In this document: positions 1 to 8,124 of the stretch, piece by piece
Layout: each line of letters begins with the position of its first letter
How positions within the stretch are numbered: the first letter of the stretch is position 1
Source: Metallosphaera yellowstonensis MK1
GTDB taxonomy: Archaea > Thermoproteota > Thermoprotei_A > Sulfolobales > Sulfolobaceae
Assembly: GCF_000243315.1 (NCBI RefSeq)
Contig: NZ_JH597770.1
Coordinates: forward strand, 126,694 to 190,693
Direction: 5' to 3'
Length of the DNA stretch: 64,000 bases
The notes under the pieces: generated by a model
Seen by the model: only the letters and a program-made list of their open reading frames with translations
What the model was told of the DNA's origin: nothing
Database searches by the model: none
Program-made: the position numbers and the translations under genes

Positions 1-342
1 CATGAAGGGAACCCCAGCCGCTCCAGCCCTTATCCCAGCTATGAAGGCCCCACAGACATCTTCAAGGAATTCCACTTCCCCGTTCTCAACCTTGCTCCTG
101 AAAGCAGGGAGCATTCCGAACCACTCCAGAGTGGCCATAGCTACCCTCACGCTCTTTACCAAATTTTCCCTAAGGAGATATTCCAGTGCTATCCCCGGTT
201 CCCTGTCGATAAAGCTCAAGTTCTTCACCCCAGACTTGGGGAGAGCCTTCACGAAAGACATTGGATTCCTGTGGATGGAGATCCCACTCACAGTTATGAG
301 ATCTTCATCGTGTACTAGAGTTAATGCCTCCTCCAATGGCAT
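1..342 (-). CDS. CoA transferase family I subunit A, partial (runs off window start)
   Basis: The first 114 residues of an AtoD/COG1788-type CoA transferase alpha subunit lie on the minus strand; the C-terminal part is beyond base 1. Seen: an opening of the type PLEEALTLVHDEDLITVSG, then the family signature GAFIAGIRAGAAGVPFM near residues 98-114. Such subunits pair with a beta subunit to move CoA between acids, or act as hydrolases. I chose the ATG at 342; an in-frame TTG at 357 is an alternative and is closer to a TTTATG box near 382-388. A matching beta subunit is encoded at 5452-6174 on the same strand rather than next door. Family certain, substrate unknown. Confidence 0.8.
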   Translation of the reverse strand, partial: MPLEEALTLVHDEDLITVSGISIHRNPMSFVKALPKSGVKNLSFIDREPGIALEYLLRENLVKSVRVAMATLEWFGMLPAFRSKVENGEVEFLEDVCGAFIAGIRAGAAGVPFM

Positions 343-398
343 TAATTTCTCTCGCAACTTAACTCTTTTAGTGTAACTTTGCGCTCATAAACTTTTCC

Positions 399-998
399 TC
401 ACTTTACCCTAGTGGCCTCAATGATCCAATGCTTATCCATAAAGGTCACAGAAGTTACCGAGAATTTAACCACAAATTTCAGGGCAATGACTGGGGAGAC
501 CCCTCCGTAGAGTTGATCCCTAAAGATTAGTAGAAGTTTTCCTCCCTTCTTTATGATTCTATGGGCCTCTCTAGTGAAATCGTGATCAAAAAGCTCATAA
601 ATTACGACTCCATCGAACGAGGAGTCCCTGAAAGGTAGGGGATGAATAGCACTTACGTTATCTCCTCCATAACTGGAGATGCATGTAGCGAACCACGGCA
701 TACAAAGCCCGATCCCCAATATTCTGCCTTTCAGAGGCGGAAGGGAGAACTCGTTTATCAATTCGTCTCCAAGACCAATCTTCTCTCCATCGATTACGAA
801 GGGGTATATGAGGCTCAAGACTGAGATCTCTCCCCTCAGGAAGTCTCTACCTATTATGGCATCCGCTTCCAGTAAGGAAGAAGCTCTGCCGTACTCGAGG
901 CCTACTCTCTCCTCTTTTCCGTCCACCGCCAGAAGGGATAAGGCTCTCCAGAGTGGAGAGAGTTCGTCCTTATCGTCATGGAGAAAGGCTAGCTTCAT
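399..998 (-). CDS. SAM-dependent methyltransferase-like protein
   Basis: A 199-residue protein. The C-terminal half resembles the end of a class I methyltransferase: LPFRDSSFDGVVIYELFDH is the motif IV region and RIIKKGGKLLLIF is the usual post-IV strand. The N-terminal half (residues 1-95) is not recognised, and the glycine-rich motif I is only hinted at (GRILGIGLCMPWF), so it may not bind SAM normally. The ATG at 998 is 27 bases downstream of a TTTATG box (about 1023-1031), which fits a leaderless transcript. Substrate unknown; it could be an archaeal degenerate methyltransferase with a structural role. Confidence 0.55.
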   Translation of the reverse strand: MKLAFLHDDKDELSPLWRALSLLAVDGKEERVGLEYGRASSLLEADAIIGRDFLRGEISVLSLIYPFVIDGEKIGLGDELINEFSLPPLKGRILGIGLCMPWFATCISSYGGDNVSAIHPLPFRDSSFDGVVIYELFDHDFTREAHRIIKKGGKLLLIFRDQLYGGVSPVIALKFVVKFSVTSVTFMDKHWIIEATRVK

Positions 999-1049
999 CT
1001 ACGCAAGTAAAGTATCCTTACATAAATATTTTCGCTTAAACAGATTACA

Positions 1050-1427
1050 TCAAAGATCTTTTATCTCCATGGATAAATCGGTGACTGTCACCATCCCTAC
1101 TATTTCCCCCTCTCCGTTAACCACAGGGAGATGCCTTATCTTCCTCTCCGACATGACCTTTGCGGCGAGTTTTATATCAGCCTCCTCGTTTATGGTCTCC
1201 AGCTCGCCCATCGTTGCTACTACCCTTATTTCGTCCATTGGAGAAGCTCCGCTAGCTATAGCTTTCACTGCGTCTCTGTCAGTGAATATTCCTCGAGGAG
1301 TTCCGTTGTCAGTCACGACCACACTTCCCACTCCCTTCTCCAACATGAGTCTACATGTCTCTTGAAGGGTTGTGTTGGCCTCCACCTGAAGCACGGGAGA
1401 ACTCATTATATCCTTAACTCTCTTCAT
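1050..1427 (-). CDS. Tandem CBS-domain protein
   Basis: A 125-residue stand-alone pair of CBS domains, a module that binds adenosine nucleotides and usually regulates a partner. Domain 1 runs about residues 5-60 (RVKDIMSSPVLQVEAN, VVTDNGTPRGIFTDRDAV) and domain 2 about 70-125 (RKIRHLPVVNGEGEIVGMV). I prefer the ATG at 1427 over one two codons upstream because a TTTATT box centred near 1453 lies 26 bases before it. No partner domain is fused. It lies next to the nickel-transporter-like gene, but I see nothing that ties the two together. Confidence 0.88.
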   Translation of the reverse strand: MKRVKDIMSSPVLQVEANTTLQETCRLMLEKGVGSVVVTDNGTPRGIFTDRDAVKAIASGASPMDEIRVVATMGELETINEEADIKLAAKVMSERKIRHLPVVNGEGEIVGMVTVTDLSMEIKDL

Positions 1428-1475
1428 AGTCAAAACGTAATTGCCGTTAAAGGAAATAAACTTATCGAGTAACTT

Positions 1476-2384
1476 CTACTCCACGGCCGCTCTCTTCCTT
1501 TCTTCCTTTTTCACATCCATGAGCTCCCTGTAACTCATGACCATGCTCCCTACTCCCAGGATTCCAACCACAGACACTACCAACAGGAAACCCACATCAA
1601 CCGCGTTTAAGTTAGGGACCTGAAGCCCCGTGGATATTGCCCAGTTATCTACGCTTGGGAATAACAGTATAAAGGCACCAACTAAGGAGAAGATCATCCC
1701 TCCATAGTACAGAACTCTTCCTGCGGTTTTGCTGCCCAGGTATCTTATGTCTTCTTCTGTCAACTTCTTCAAACGCATCAGGTTGGCGAACAGAGCCCCG
1801 AATATTACCTGCATGGTCATAGTCCCTAAGCCGAACATAGCTCCAGGCAACGGAGCATAGATCAGTCCCGGTACTCTAGGAGCCAACACGAACGTTATTA
1901 TGGAGGCGTAGGCACCGAAGCCGAATCCGGCTATTAAGCCGTGAATCACCGTCATCCTGATGGGGGGATCTCTGAGCTCCCTCCTCTCAGCTAAGGGGTC
2001 ATGATGTTCGCTTCCCAGGAGTTTATCTATGGGTAGATGTATGTACTTACCCTTGAGTATGTAAGAACCTGCTATGGCCATCACTATTCCCACCACTATA
2101 TACACTGGGCCATCAAGGTTATACTTGCTATATATTGCTGCTAATCCCAAGAATCCTAGGGTGGTTAACAGAGCTCTTTGAGCGGTGAACCCCAGAGAGA
2201 ACAGAAAACCGGCCTTCATTCCGCCCCTTGTACTGTACTTTCCCACAGCGTAGCTGAAAGTGATGGGCCACGTGTGTTCGTCTGGAGTAGCTCCGTGCAT
2301 GACACCGAGTAGGAAGGACACCAAAAGTATCTCGGCTAGGGTTAGATTAGACGGTGGGTTTAACAGATAATCAATGAAGTTCAT
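1476..2384 (-). CDS. NicO/UreH-like membrane transporter
   Basis: A 302-residue polytopic membrane protein with about six or seven hydrophobic segments. Segment 1 carries HGATPDEH, matching the H-x4-D-x-H type metal motif of NicO/RcnA nickel-cobalt carriers, and a second His-rich stretch (LGSEHHDPLAERRE, about residues 124-137) lies in a cytoplasmic-looking loop. Family knowledge suggests movement of Ni or Co across the membrane; the metal cannot be told from sequence. The TTTTTAAAC box about 26 bases upstream supports the start at 2384. It follows the acyl-CoA synthetase gene by only 31 bases on the same strand but appears to have its own promoter. Confidence 0.65.
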   Translation of the reverse strand: MNFIDYLLNPPSNLTLAEILLVSFLLGVMHGATPDEHTWPITFSYAVGKYSTRGGMKAGFLFSLGFTAQRALLTTLGFLGLAAIYSKYNLDGPVYIVVGIVMAIAGSYILKGKYIHLPIDKLLGSEHHDPLAERRELRDPPIRMTVIHGLIAGFGFGAYASIITFVLAPRVPGLIYAPLPGAMFGLGTMTMQVIFGALFANLMRLKKLTEEDIRYLGSKTAGRVLYYGGMIFSLVGAFILLFPSVDNWAISTGLQVPNLNAVDVGFLLVVSVVGILGVGSMVMSYRELMDVKKEERKRAAVE

Positions 2385-2415
2385 AGGAATTAGGGTTACC
2401 CTAAAGTTTAAAAAA

Positions 2416-4404
2416 TTATCTATTTAAGACCACGCGCACATCCACTGCGAAGGAACCTCTCTCGTTGACTATGAGGGGGTTTATATCCAACTGAGCCACG
2501 TTGAGATCGACTATCAGCCTCGATACTGTAGAGATGGTTCTAACAAGAGAACCCTCATCGTAGCCCCTCTTCCTGACCGTTAACATGTCATGAAGTTTGC
2601 TCTCCTTCAACATCTGAAAGGCTTCGTCTTCGTACACTGGAGAGAGTCCATAACTCACGTTTCTTAACACCTCGACGTATATACCTCCTGGCCCCGTGAG
2701 TACGGTGTGTCCAAATAGGGGATCCAAAATCCCTCCTACGAACACTTCGAGACCCGAGAGTTGTTCCTGAATCATCACCCTCCCGCTCAACTTAGATAAC
2801 TGAGAGTAAACCTCTCTGACTTGATTTGCCTCCACGTTCATGAAGACTCCCTTTAACTCGGTCTTATGTACAGGCTCATCTGTGGAGATCTTCATCACTA
2901 CGGGATAACCTATTGAATCCGCTATCCTCTGAGCATCCTCCTGATCTTGTGCCACTCCCCACCTAGGGGTTCTGATCCCATAGAGTTCCATGAGTTTGAG
3001 GGAATCTATGTCGCTGAGTACCTTCTTTCCCTTCACGATCTCCATGGCAGATGAGATAGGTTGAGAGACCCTTATCTTCCTCCTAGGCGTTGGTCTGCTC
3101 ACTAAGTGTTTGATGGCACTAACTGCCTCCTCTGGGAAGTTGAAGGCTGGGATTGAAGCGGATTCCAATATTCTCGACGCTGAATCCTCATCGTACCCCA
3201 TGAGCACTCCAACTATTCCCTTCCCTTTGAAGCTCAACATTGCCTTTGCTACCTCTGTACAACTTAGGAAAGGCAATGACTCGACTACGACTAGCTTAGT
3301 GCAGTCCAGGTCCCCCACTACCTTGAGCGCGTTAAGATATCTCTCCCTTCCAGCATCACCAGATAGATCTAGGGGGTTCTTGGGGAGACTAGTTGGAGGT
3401 AAGATTTTGGAGAGCTGGACTTTCAATCTCTCAGGTATCTGTATTTGGGAGAGACCAGCCCTCACTATGGCATCTAGTGTAAGAACTCCGTGACCCCCAG
3501 AGTTAGTAATTATTAGGACCTCTTCCCTAATTGGTTCAGACGAGGATATCAGCTTGGAGAGGTTAAGAAAATCCTTGAGGTTCTCGACGAACATGCCTCC
3601 CACAGTCCTGATGGCTGTCTTAAACACGTCGTATGACCCTGCCAGACTACCAGTGTGTGTCATGACCGCCTCCGCACTCTGGGACGTAGCCCCTCCCTTT
3701 ATGAAGACCACTGGTTTCCTAGATGTGGCCTCTGGAAGAACCTCCAGGAAACTCTTACCGTCCGATACTCCCTCTATATATACGAAGATTGCCCTCGTTT
3801 CTGGATCTCTCGAGAGATACTCTATGATCTCATACTCCTTTACGTCGGCCTGATTCCCTAGACTGACAAGATAGCTGATCCCAATCCTGGACCTCTGGGC
3901 CCAGTTGAGCATATACGCCCCTATTCCTCCGCTCTGTACGACTAACGCTATGTCTCCCCTCCTCACGTCAGCGAACGCAAATGTCCCGTTGTAGTCTGGC
4001 GTTAGGAGTCCCATGGTGTTGGGTCCCAGGAACCTGATCCCTAGGGATTTAGCCTTAGACACCAACTGAGCTTCAAGCCTTACTCCCTCTCCTCCCACTT
4101 CTCTGAATCCGGAGGTTATGACTATCGCTCCCTTTACACCTGATGCCCCAGCATCCTCGAGGACGTTTAGGACGAAGTCTCTCGGGACTGCTATTATGGC
4201 TAGATCGGGCTGATCTTGGATTTCCCTGAGAGACCTATAGGCCTTTACCCCCTCAATTGTTTCCGCCTTGTCGTTCACGGGATATACCTTTCCTCTGAAG
4301 GAGGAGGTGACGTTCCTGAAGATTACGTTCCCGACCTTTTCTCTATTTCTCGAAGCTCCAACTATTGCTATAGATCTCGGTTTAAACAGTGGTTCTAAAC
4401 TCAT
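2416..4404 (-). CDS. NDP-forming acyl-CoA synthetase (fused alpha-beta)
   Basis: A 662-residue acetate/acyl-CoA ligase (ADP-forming) with both subunits in one chain. Order: CoA-binding Rossmann domain ([20 protein letters not shown], residues 7-26), succinyl-CoA-ligase domain with the phosphorylated histidine in [11 protein letters not shown] (about residue 250), a second ligase-like domain, then an ATP-grasp domain from about residue 450 ([26 protein letters not shown]). It interconverts acyl-CoA, NDP and phosphate with acid, CoA and NTP. Length is slightly under the usual 700 residues of fused forms. The 5-prime end is divergent from the threonine synthase gene. CoA transferase genes nearby fit an acyl-CoA theme, but the substrate is not predictable. 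Confidence 0.88.
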   Translation of the reverse strand: MSLEPLFKPRSIAIVGASRNREKVGNVIFRNVTSSFRGKVYPVNDKAETIEGVKAYRSLREIQDQPDLAIIAVPRDFVLNVLEDAGASGVKGAIVITSGFREVGGEGVRLEAQLVSKAKSLGIRFLGPNTMGLLTPDYNGTFAFADVRRGDIALVVQSGGIGAYMLNWAQRSRIGISYLVSLGNQADVKEYEIIEYLSRDPETRAIFVYIEGVSDGKSFLEVLPEATSRKPVVFIKGGATSQSAEAVMTHTGSLAGSYDVFKTAIRTVGGMFVENLKDFLNLSKLISSSEPIREEVLIITNSGGHGVLTLDAIVRAGLSQIQIPERLKVQLSKILPPTSLPKNPLDLSGDAGRERYLNALKVVGDLDCTKLVVVESLPFLSCTEVAKAMLSFKGKGIVGVLMGYDEDSASRILESASIPAFNFPEEAVSAIKHLVSRPTPRRKIRVSQPISSAMEIVKGKKVLSDIDSLKLMELYGIRTPRWGVAQDQEDAQRIADSIGYPVVMKISTDEPVHKTELKGVFMNVEANQVREVYSQLSKLSGRVMIQEQLSGLEVFVGGILDPLFGHTVLTGPGGIYVEVLRNVSYGLSPVYEDEAFQMLKESKLHDMLTVRKRGYDEGSLVRTISTVSRLIVDLNVAQLDINPLIVNERGSFAVDVRVVLNR

Positions 4405-4430
4405 ATACCTTAGAAGATTCCCTAGAATAT

Positions 4431-5450
4431 ATGGGTTTACATACCGTTAGGTGCATGAGGTGTGGAAAGGAGAGGGAGGGAATTGAAGCCCGGTGTAGTA
4501 GGTGCGGGGGGCCTTACAAGGTACAGGTAGACTTTCCGTTTCGCAGGGAATTGAAGGAAAACTTCCCGTATTTAACTAAGCCCATAAGCCTCGGAGAAGG
4601 AAATACGCCAATGATAGAATTGGAGGGGATCAGGTATAAGTTGGACTTCCTCAATCCCACTGGATCCTATAAGGATAGGGGATCCTTTGCCTTGATATCG
4701 TGGCTGAGAGAGATGGAAGTAAAGGGGATCTCGGAAGATTCGTCAGGGAACGCAGGGGCCTCAATTTCAGCTTATGGTGCTGCGGCTGGGATGAAGGTGA
4801 GGATATTTGTACCCTCTACCGCCAGAGGTACTAAGGTAAAACAAATAGAGGCATACGGTGCAGAGGTAGTGAAAATAGAGGGAACCAGGGACGACGTGTC
4901 TAGAGCCGCGGAAAACTCTGGACTATATTACGCCTCCCACGTACTCCAGCCCGAGTTCAGAGACGGGATAAGAAGTCTCGCCTACGAGATCGTGAGGGAC
5001 CTCTCGTGGAAGACACCCAAGGAGGTGTTCCTGCCCACCTCCGCAGGAACGTTACTTCTCGGAGTCTTCGAGGGATTTCAGCACATGTTGAAGGATGGAG
5101 TGATCCAGGAGATGCCAACTCTAGTTGCTGTGCAAACAGAGCAGGTTAACCCAGTATGCTCATCCCTCAAGGGGACGAAGTACGTTCCCCCTAGGGCAGT
5201 GAACTCTTTGGCTGACGCTTTAGTCTCCACAAATCCCTTCCTACTCAAGGAGATGGTGGACGTTTTGAGAAGGCACGGAGATTGTGTCACTGTAACCGAA
5301 GAGGAGATTATGAAGTCTTGGAAGTATTTGGCTTCCAAGGGAATTTTGGCCGAGTACAGTTCTGCGGTAGCACTAGCAGGTTTGAAGAAAAGGGGCAGTG
5401 AGATGCCAGTAGTTGTCCTCACTGGGAGCGGACTAAAGACTCTGAATTGA
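4431..5450 (+). CDS. thrC: Threonine synthase-like PLP enzyme
   Basis: A 339-residue fold-type II PLP enzyme. The N-terminus holds a zinc ribbon ([20 protein letters not shown], residues 7-26), usual for archaeal threonine synthases. The PLP lysine is in [11 protein letters not shown] (about residue 77), the phosphate loop is SSGNAGAS, and GSG near the C-terminus completes the site. It would convert O-phosphohomoserine to threonine. An in-frame start 42 bases upstream exists (4389) but would overlap the divergent gene; the ATG at 4431 begins exactly before the zinc ribbon and is preceded by a TATA-like stretch. A dehydratase or cysteate synthase role cannot be excluded. Confidence 0.85.
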   Translation: MGLHTVRCMRCGKEREGIEARCSRCGGPYKVQVDFPFRRELKENFPYLTKPISLGEGNTPMIELEGIRYKLDFLNPTGSYKDRGSFALISWLREMEVKGISEDSSGNAGASISAYGAAAGMKVRIFVPSTARGTKVKQIEAYGAEVVKIEGTRDDVSRAAENSGLYYASHVLQPEFRDGIRSLAYEIVRDLSWKTPKEVFLPTSAGTLLLGVFEGFQHMLKDGVIQEMPTLVAVQTEQVNPVCSSLKGTKYVPPRAVNSLADALVSTNPFLLKEMVDVLRRHGDCVTVTEEEIMKSWKYLASKGILAEYSSAVALAGLKKRGSEMPVVVLTGSGLKTLN

Positions 5451-5451
5451 C

Positions 5452-6174
5452 TCAAGGGAGCTCGAGTGCAGACCTTAACTCATAGGGATCTAATTTCTCT
5501 ATAAATCTCTTTTCCTCCTCAGTTATGGAGATTACTCTAGGGTTTTCCTCCTCGACTCCGAATTCGGTCCTCTCCTTAACTTCATCAAGGGTGGACCACG
5601 GATAGAGTCCTATCACTTTCCACCTCCTTTCGCTCCTGTCGTATCTCATGACTGCCATATCCGAGACGACGTAAACTGAGTTTCGAGACAGCCTGGCGGA
5701 TCCAGTCACGAAGTCCACTCTCTTTACAAAACTCCTCTTGGAGTGTTTGAGGTTCCATAAGATCATCTTCTTAACTAAGGGCATCAAGTACGCCGTCGCT
5801 GCACCTCCAGGTAACTTGACCTTGGGTCTCTCGTAATCTCCTATGGCGGTCAAGTTAACGTTTGTCTCCTCGTCTATTTGAGCTGGGCCTAAAAACATCA
5901 CATCAAGTTCACCCTTCTGGGCCAAATCGAATGAGTCCACCGTTATCATGACCGGTGATCCCTCCAAAAAGAACGGATCTCCAGTTGAAGGCGAAAGGGT
6001 TATAGATTTAGGGTTGAAGGCTTCCGCTACCCCCACTATATCAATGTCCTTCTTCATTAAATCCCTGGCCATGAAGGCCCCAAGTATGGCAGGGCCTGAG
6101 TTCAGCCCCACGTAAACAAGCTCTCCATCATTCAGTAGTTCAGCTATGGCCCTTACAACGTAATCGACTCTCAT
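5452..6174 (-). CDS. CoA transferase family I subunit B
   Basis: A 240-residue COG2057-type beta subunit. Signatures: GLNSGPAILGAFMARDL (about residues 24-40), LDVMFLGPAQIDEETNVN, then KLPGGAATAYLMPLVKK. The usual catalytic glutamate of classical beta subunits (SENG motif) is not visible; NSGP occupies that place, as in the IpdAB-like hydrolase branch. I use the ATG at 6174 rather than a longer reading from 6228, because the longer form would overlap the divergent gene that starts at 6212. The stop is one base from the thrC stop (convergent). The alpha subunit may be the gene at 1-342. Confidence 0.8.
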   Translation of the reverse strand: MRVDYVVRAIAELLNDGELVYVGLNSGPAILGAFMARDLMKKDIDIVGVAEAFNPKSITLSPSTGDPFFLEGSPVMITVDSFDLAQKGELDVMFLGPAQIDEETNVNLTAIGDYERPKVKLPGGAATAYLMPLVKKMILWNLKHSKRSFVKRVDFVTGSARLSRNSVYVVSDMAVMRYDRSERRWKVIGLYPWSTLDEVKERTEFGVEEENPRVISITEEEKRFIEKLDPYELRSALELP

Positions 6175-6211
6175 GTGAAAGATTCTTAACTCTGGGGAAT
6201 TAAATACGCTT

Positions 6212-6529
6212 ATGGCATACGTGTACAAATACAGGGATTACTACATAGCTGGGGTGGAACATGTGGTTCCAAGTTACTTCCAAGACGTCGTTTTCATCTA
6301 CAACAACAATAATAGATGGGAATCGGTGAGTGCTGAGAGGTTGAAGACGAGTGATCCCTCCTTAACGGCAATAAGGGACGCGGTTAAATACGCTACCCAT
6401 GTTGAAGACTTGACAAGGGCCGTAAGTGAACTCAAAAAGAAGGGAATACTCATAGAGGAAGTACAGAGACCTCCTTTCCCAAGGCATCTCATTGAGGGGA
6501 GGAAGAAGATCCAGGCCGAGTTCGACTGA
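6212..6529 (+). CDS. Hypothetical protein
   Basis: A 105-residue soluble protein with no motif I recognise. It opens MAYVYKYRDYYIAGVEHV, has a run of four asparagines (about residues 31-34), and a charged helical C-terminal half (DLTRAVSELKKKGILIEEV). It is divergent from the CoA transferase beta gene with only 37 bases between, and its 3-prime end overlaps the convergent trm10 gene by 41 bases. Codon use is like the neighbours, so I take it as real. Confidence 0.6.
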   Translation: MAYVYKYRDYYIAGVEHVVPSYFQDVVFIYNNNNRWESVSAERLKTSDPSLTAIRDAVKYATHVEDLTRAVSELKKKGILIEEVQRPPFPRHLIEGRKKIQAEFD

Positions 6530-7391
6530 CTATTTTCTTCACTCTCTCCTTAACTTTCTCACTTGCCCTGAGCCAGTTAGCGTTGCCTTCAAGGTCACCA
6601 TTTAACGTGGTATCTCTCAGGAGCCTCAGGAATTTGTCGGCATTGGACTGTTCAGCTAATATGGCCTCCTCAAGGCTCTGGCCCTCCCTTACGCGAAGAA
6701 TTATTGAGATCACCTTGTTCAGTCTGTCGGGTACACCGACCCTTGAACCTCTGAGCGTTATCCTGACTCTCTTGAAGGAGTAGCCGACCCTCTCGGACAA
6801 CTCCTTTGTGGCGTACCTCCATCCAGAGTCATCAACTATTCCTCCTATGATGAAACAGTCCACGCTCCGTAGCATTTCCTCATTGGCCTCCACGTCACCG
6901 TAAGGATCCAACACAATCGAGTTCTTGGAGGGCTCCACGTCGAACCTAACCTTATTGAAGAAAATAGTGCTGAACGTCCTCCTAAACTCATCATTAGCGT
7001 GATTGAGTGAAAGATTGTAATCCCAAAGGTGGTCCCTCAGGAGGGATATGACACTGCCCAACTGATTGACGAGTTTTCTTTTTTCCTTATCTGAGTGCCT
7101 GTCCCACATGGTTAGATCTACGATGAAGAGAGGGTACTCCGGATAGCTGAAGATGACCTTACTTCCTCCTGGACTCAACCTATGTGTAGCCAATTCTTGG
7201 CCTCTACCCGAAATTATCTTGACTCCGAGCTCTTCGCCAAGAGTCGAGCCCCTGTACACTCCCCTCTCTAACCCCCAGCCATATAGGAGGAACTTTAGGG
7301 CTATCCTTTGAAGGAAAGGTCTCTCTATTCCCTTGGCGTATATGGTGTCCACATCCATATCTAATAGGGCCTTTGCGAGCTCCTTCGCCAA
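6489..7391 (-). CDS. trm10: tRNA (adenine/guanine-N1)-methyltransferase, Trm10 family
   Basis: A 300-residue archaeal Trm10 homologue, a SPOUT-fold SAM enzyme that methylates N1 of the purine at tRNA position 9 (the Sulfolobus enzyme makes m1A9). Seen: LFIVDLTMWDRHSDKEKRK (about residues 88-106), SIVLDPYGD, the SAM-knot stretch FIIGGIVDDSGW (about 179-190) and RITLRGSRVGVPDRLNK (about 212-228). The start is a TTG at 7391. The last 41 bases overlap the convergent gene 6212-6529. Length is that of crenarchaeal orthologues. Confidence 0.88.
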   Translation of the reverse strand: MAKELAKALLDMDVDTIYAKGIERPFLQRIALKFLLYGWGLERGVYRGSTLGEELGVKIISGRGQELATHRLSPGGSKVIFSYPEYPLFIVDLTMWDRHSDKEKRKLVNQLGSVISLLRDHLWDYNLSLNHANDEFRRTFSTIFFNKVRFDVEPSKNSIVLDPYGDVEANEEMLRSVDCFIIGGIVDDSGWRYATKELSERVGYSFKRVRITLRGSRVGVPDRLNKVISIILRVREGQSLEEAILAEQSNADKFLRLLRDTTLNGDLEGNANWLRASEKVKERVKKIVSRTRPGSSSSPQ

Positions 7392-7500
7392 TGTTAATTC
7401 TATCCTTTACCCCCCTCAACCTGAATGAAGGGAAACGTTCTATTAAAGGTTAGCACTCTAGCTCATCCCTTCCGCCTCAAAGTATATGGAAAATATTAAA

Positions 7501-7509
7501 AGTATATAG
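7501..7509 (+). promoter_or_regulatory. TATA box of the AbrB-like gene
   Basis: The stretch AGTATATAG is centred 26-27 bases before the ATG at 7532, the spacing expected for a leaderless crenarchaeal transcript. Confidence 0.65.
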
Positions 7510-7531
7510 TAAGTAATGGTTATGGATAAAA

Positions 7532-7687
7532 ATGGCTGTTGAAGATATAGTAAAGGTAAGTAGGAACTATCAGGTGACCATACCTGCCAGGATAAGGCAG
7601 AAGTTCCAGATCAAAGAAGGGGATCTAGTGAGGGTAATTTACGACGAAAACGAGAACGCAGTGAAGATTTTACCTATGAAACAGTGA
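7532..7687 (+). CDS. AbrB/SpoVT-family DNA-binding protein
   Basis: A 51-residue swapped-hairpin AbrB-type protein. Seen: VSRNYQVTIPARIRQKF at residues 9-25, the classic beta-hairpin and helix of the fold, then KEGDLVRVIYDE. Such short proteins act as VapB-like antitoxins or as regulators. No VapC PIN-domain toxin lies beside it, so an orphan antitoxin or a stand-alone regulator are both open. A clear TATA box lies 26 bases before the ATG. It is flanked downstream by repeat copy 1. Confidence 0.85.
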   Translation: MAVEDIVKVSRNYQVTIPARIRQKFQIKEGDLVRVIYDENENAVKILPMKQ

Positions 7688-7841
7688 TTTTTCCCCTTTT
7701 TCAAAGATTTCCTATTCGAAGCAGGCTTCATTTGGACTAATGGGGCTTGATTCCCTAGATTATTCCTGGCTTAAGACTGTAACGCTTCTACGTAACTACT
7801 AGTTATTTTTAATCATCTAAATATCGTCTTGACAAGTTGTG

Positions 7842-7849
7842 TTTATATA
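7842..7849 (+). promoter_or_regulatory. TATA box inside repeat copy 1
   Basis: TTTATATA, centred 25 bases before the TTGATGA at 7871. The same box is found in copy 2 (22400-22407), degraded in copy 4 (TTTACATA, 57542) and largely lost in copy 3 (29739-29747). Confidence 0.6.
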
Positions 7850-7870
7850 GTATCACCGAAGTAGTTTTTA

Positions 7871-8069
7871 TTGATGATCCCCCTAACTGATGACGGGCAC
7901 TGCTCACGAGGTTTGGGGAGTGATAAAAGTGTGGATGGGAGGGTAGCGGTGTTTCCCTCGACTAGCCCCAATGAGTTAAGGGTGACCGTGTATGATCCCT
8001 TAAGAGGGGTGCCCGTGGTGGAATTAGAAGTAATTAAAAGTAAGGAAAAGTTACGCCACGGGTAAACAC
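7871..8069 (+). ncRNA. Putative structured RNA, member 1 of a repeat-borne family
   Basis: Predicted transcript of about 199 nt starting at UUGAUGA. Helices I can pair by eye: P1 CCCC (7880-7883) with GGGG (7915-7918); P2 GGGC/GCUC (7895-7898, 7902-7905, loop ACU); P3 GAGGG/CCCUC (7939-7943, 7955-7959); P4 AUCCCU/AGGGGU (7995-8000, 8005-8010, loop UAAG); P5 ten pairs GCCCGUGGUG with CGCCACGGGU (8011-8020, 8054-8063) enclosing a small AAUUA/UAAUU hairpin. The conserved AGUGAU follows P1. A 64-codon reading frame crosses it but is not kept in copies 3 and 4. Function unknown; transcription not demonstrated. Confidence 0.6.
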
Positions 8070-8124
8070 GTGAACTTGTCCTACTCTTGCGACACTTTCA
8101 AAAATGAACTATCTTTAAAAAAAA

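Larger units (their letters stand above)
7774..8069 (+). repeat. Dispersed repeat copy 1 (about 296 bp)
   Basis: One of four near-identical copies in this window (others at 22330, 29670 and 57472), all on the + strand. Sharp borders: similarity begins at agactgtaac and ends at gggtaaacac; flanks are unrelated. It contains a promoter-like upstream 97 bases and a structured RNA (separate entry). No terminal inverted repeats and no target duplications are visible. This copy fills the gap between the abrB-like gene and the 3-prime end of the aconitase gene. Confidence 0.92.

Noticed and set aside
679..1365. A 228-codon frame on the + strand
   Set aside because: It is antisense to the methyltransferase-like and CBS genes, both with recognisable motifs and promoters.
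4389..4430. An upstream in-frame start for the threonine synthase-like gene
   Set aside because: It would overlap the divergent acyl-CoA synthetase gene and adds residues before the zinc ribbon that orthologues do not usually have.
7871..8065. A 64-codon ATG frame inside repeat copies 1 and 2 (and longer frames on the minus strand of copies 3 and 4)
   Set aside because: Copies 3 and 4 carry indels of 1 and 2 bases that break the frame near its start, while helices stay paired; the frames are side effects of a conserved RNA.
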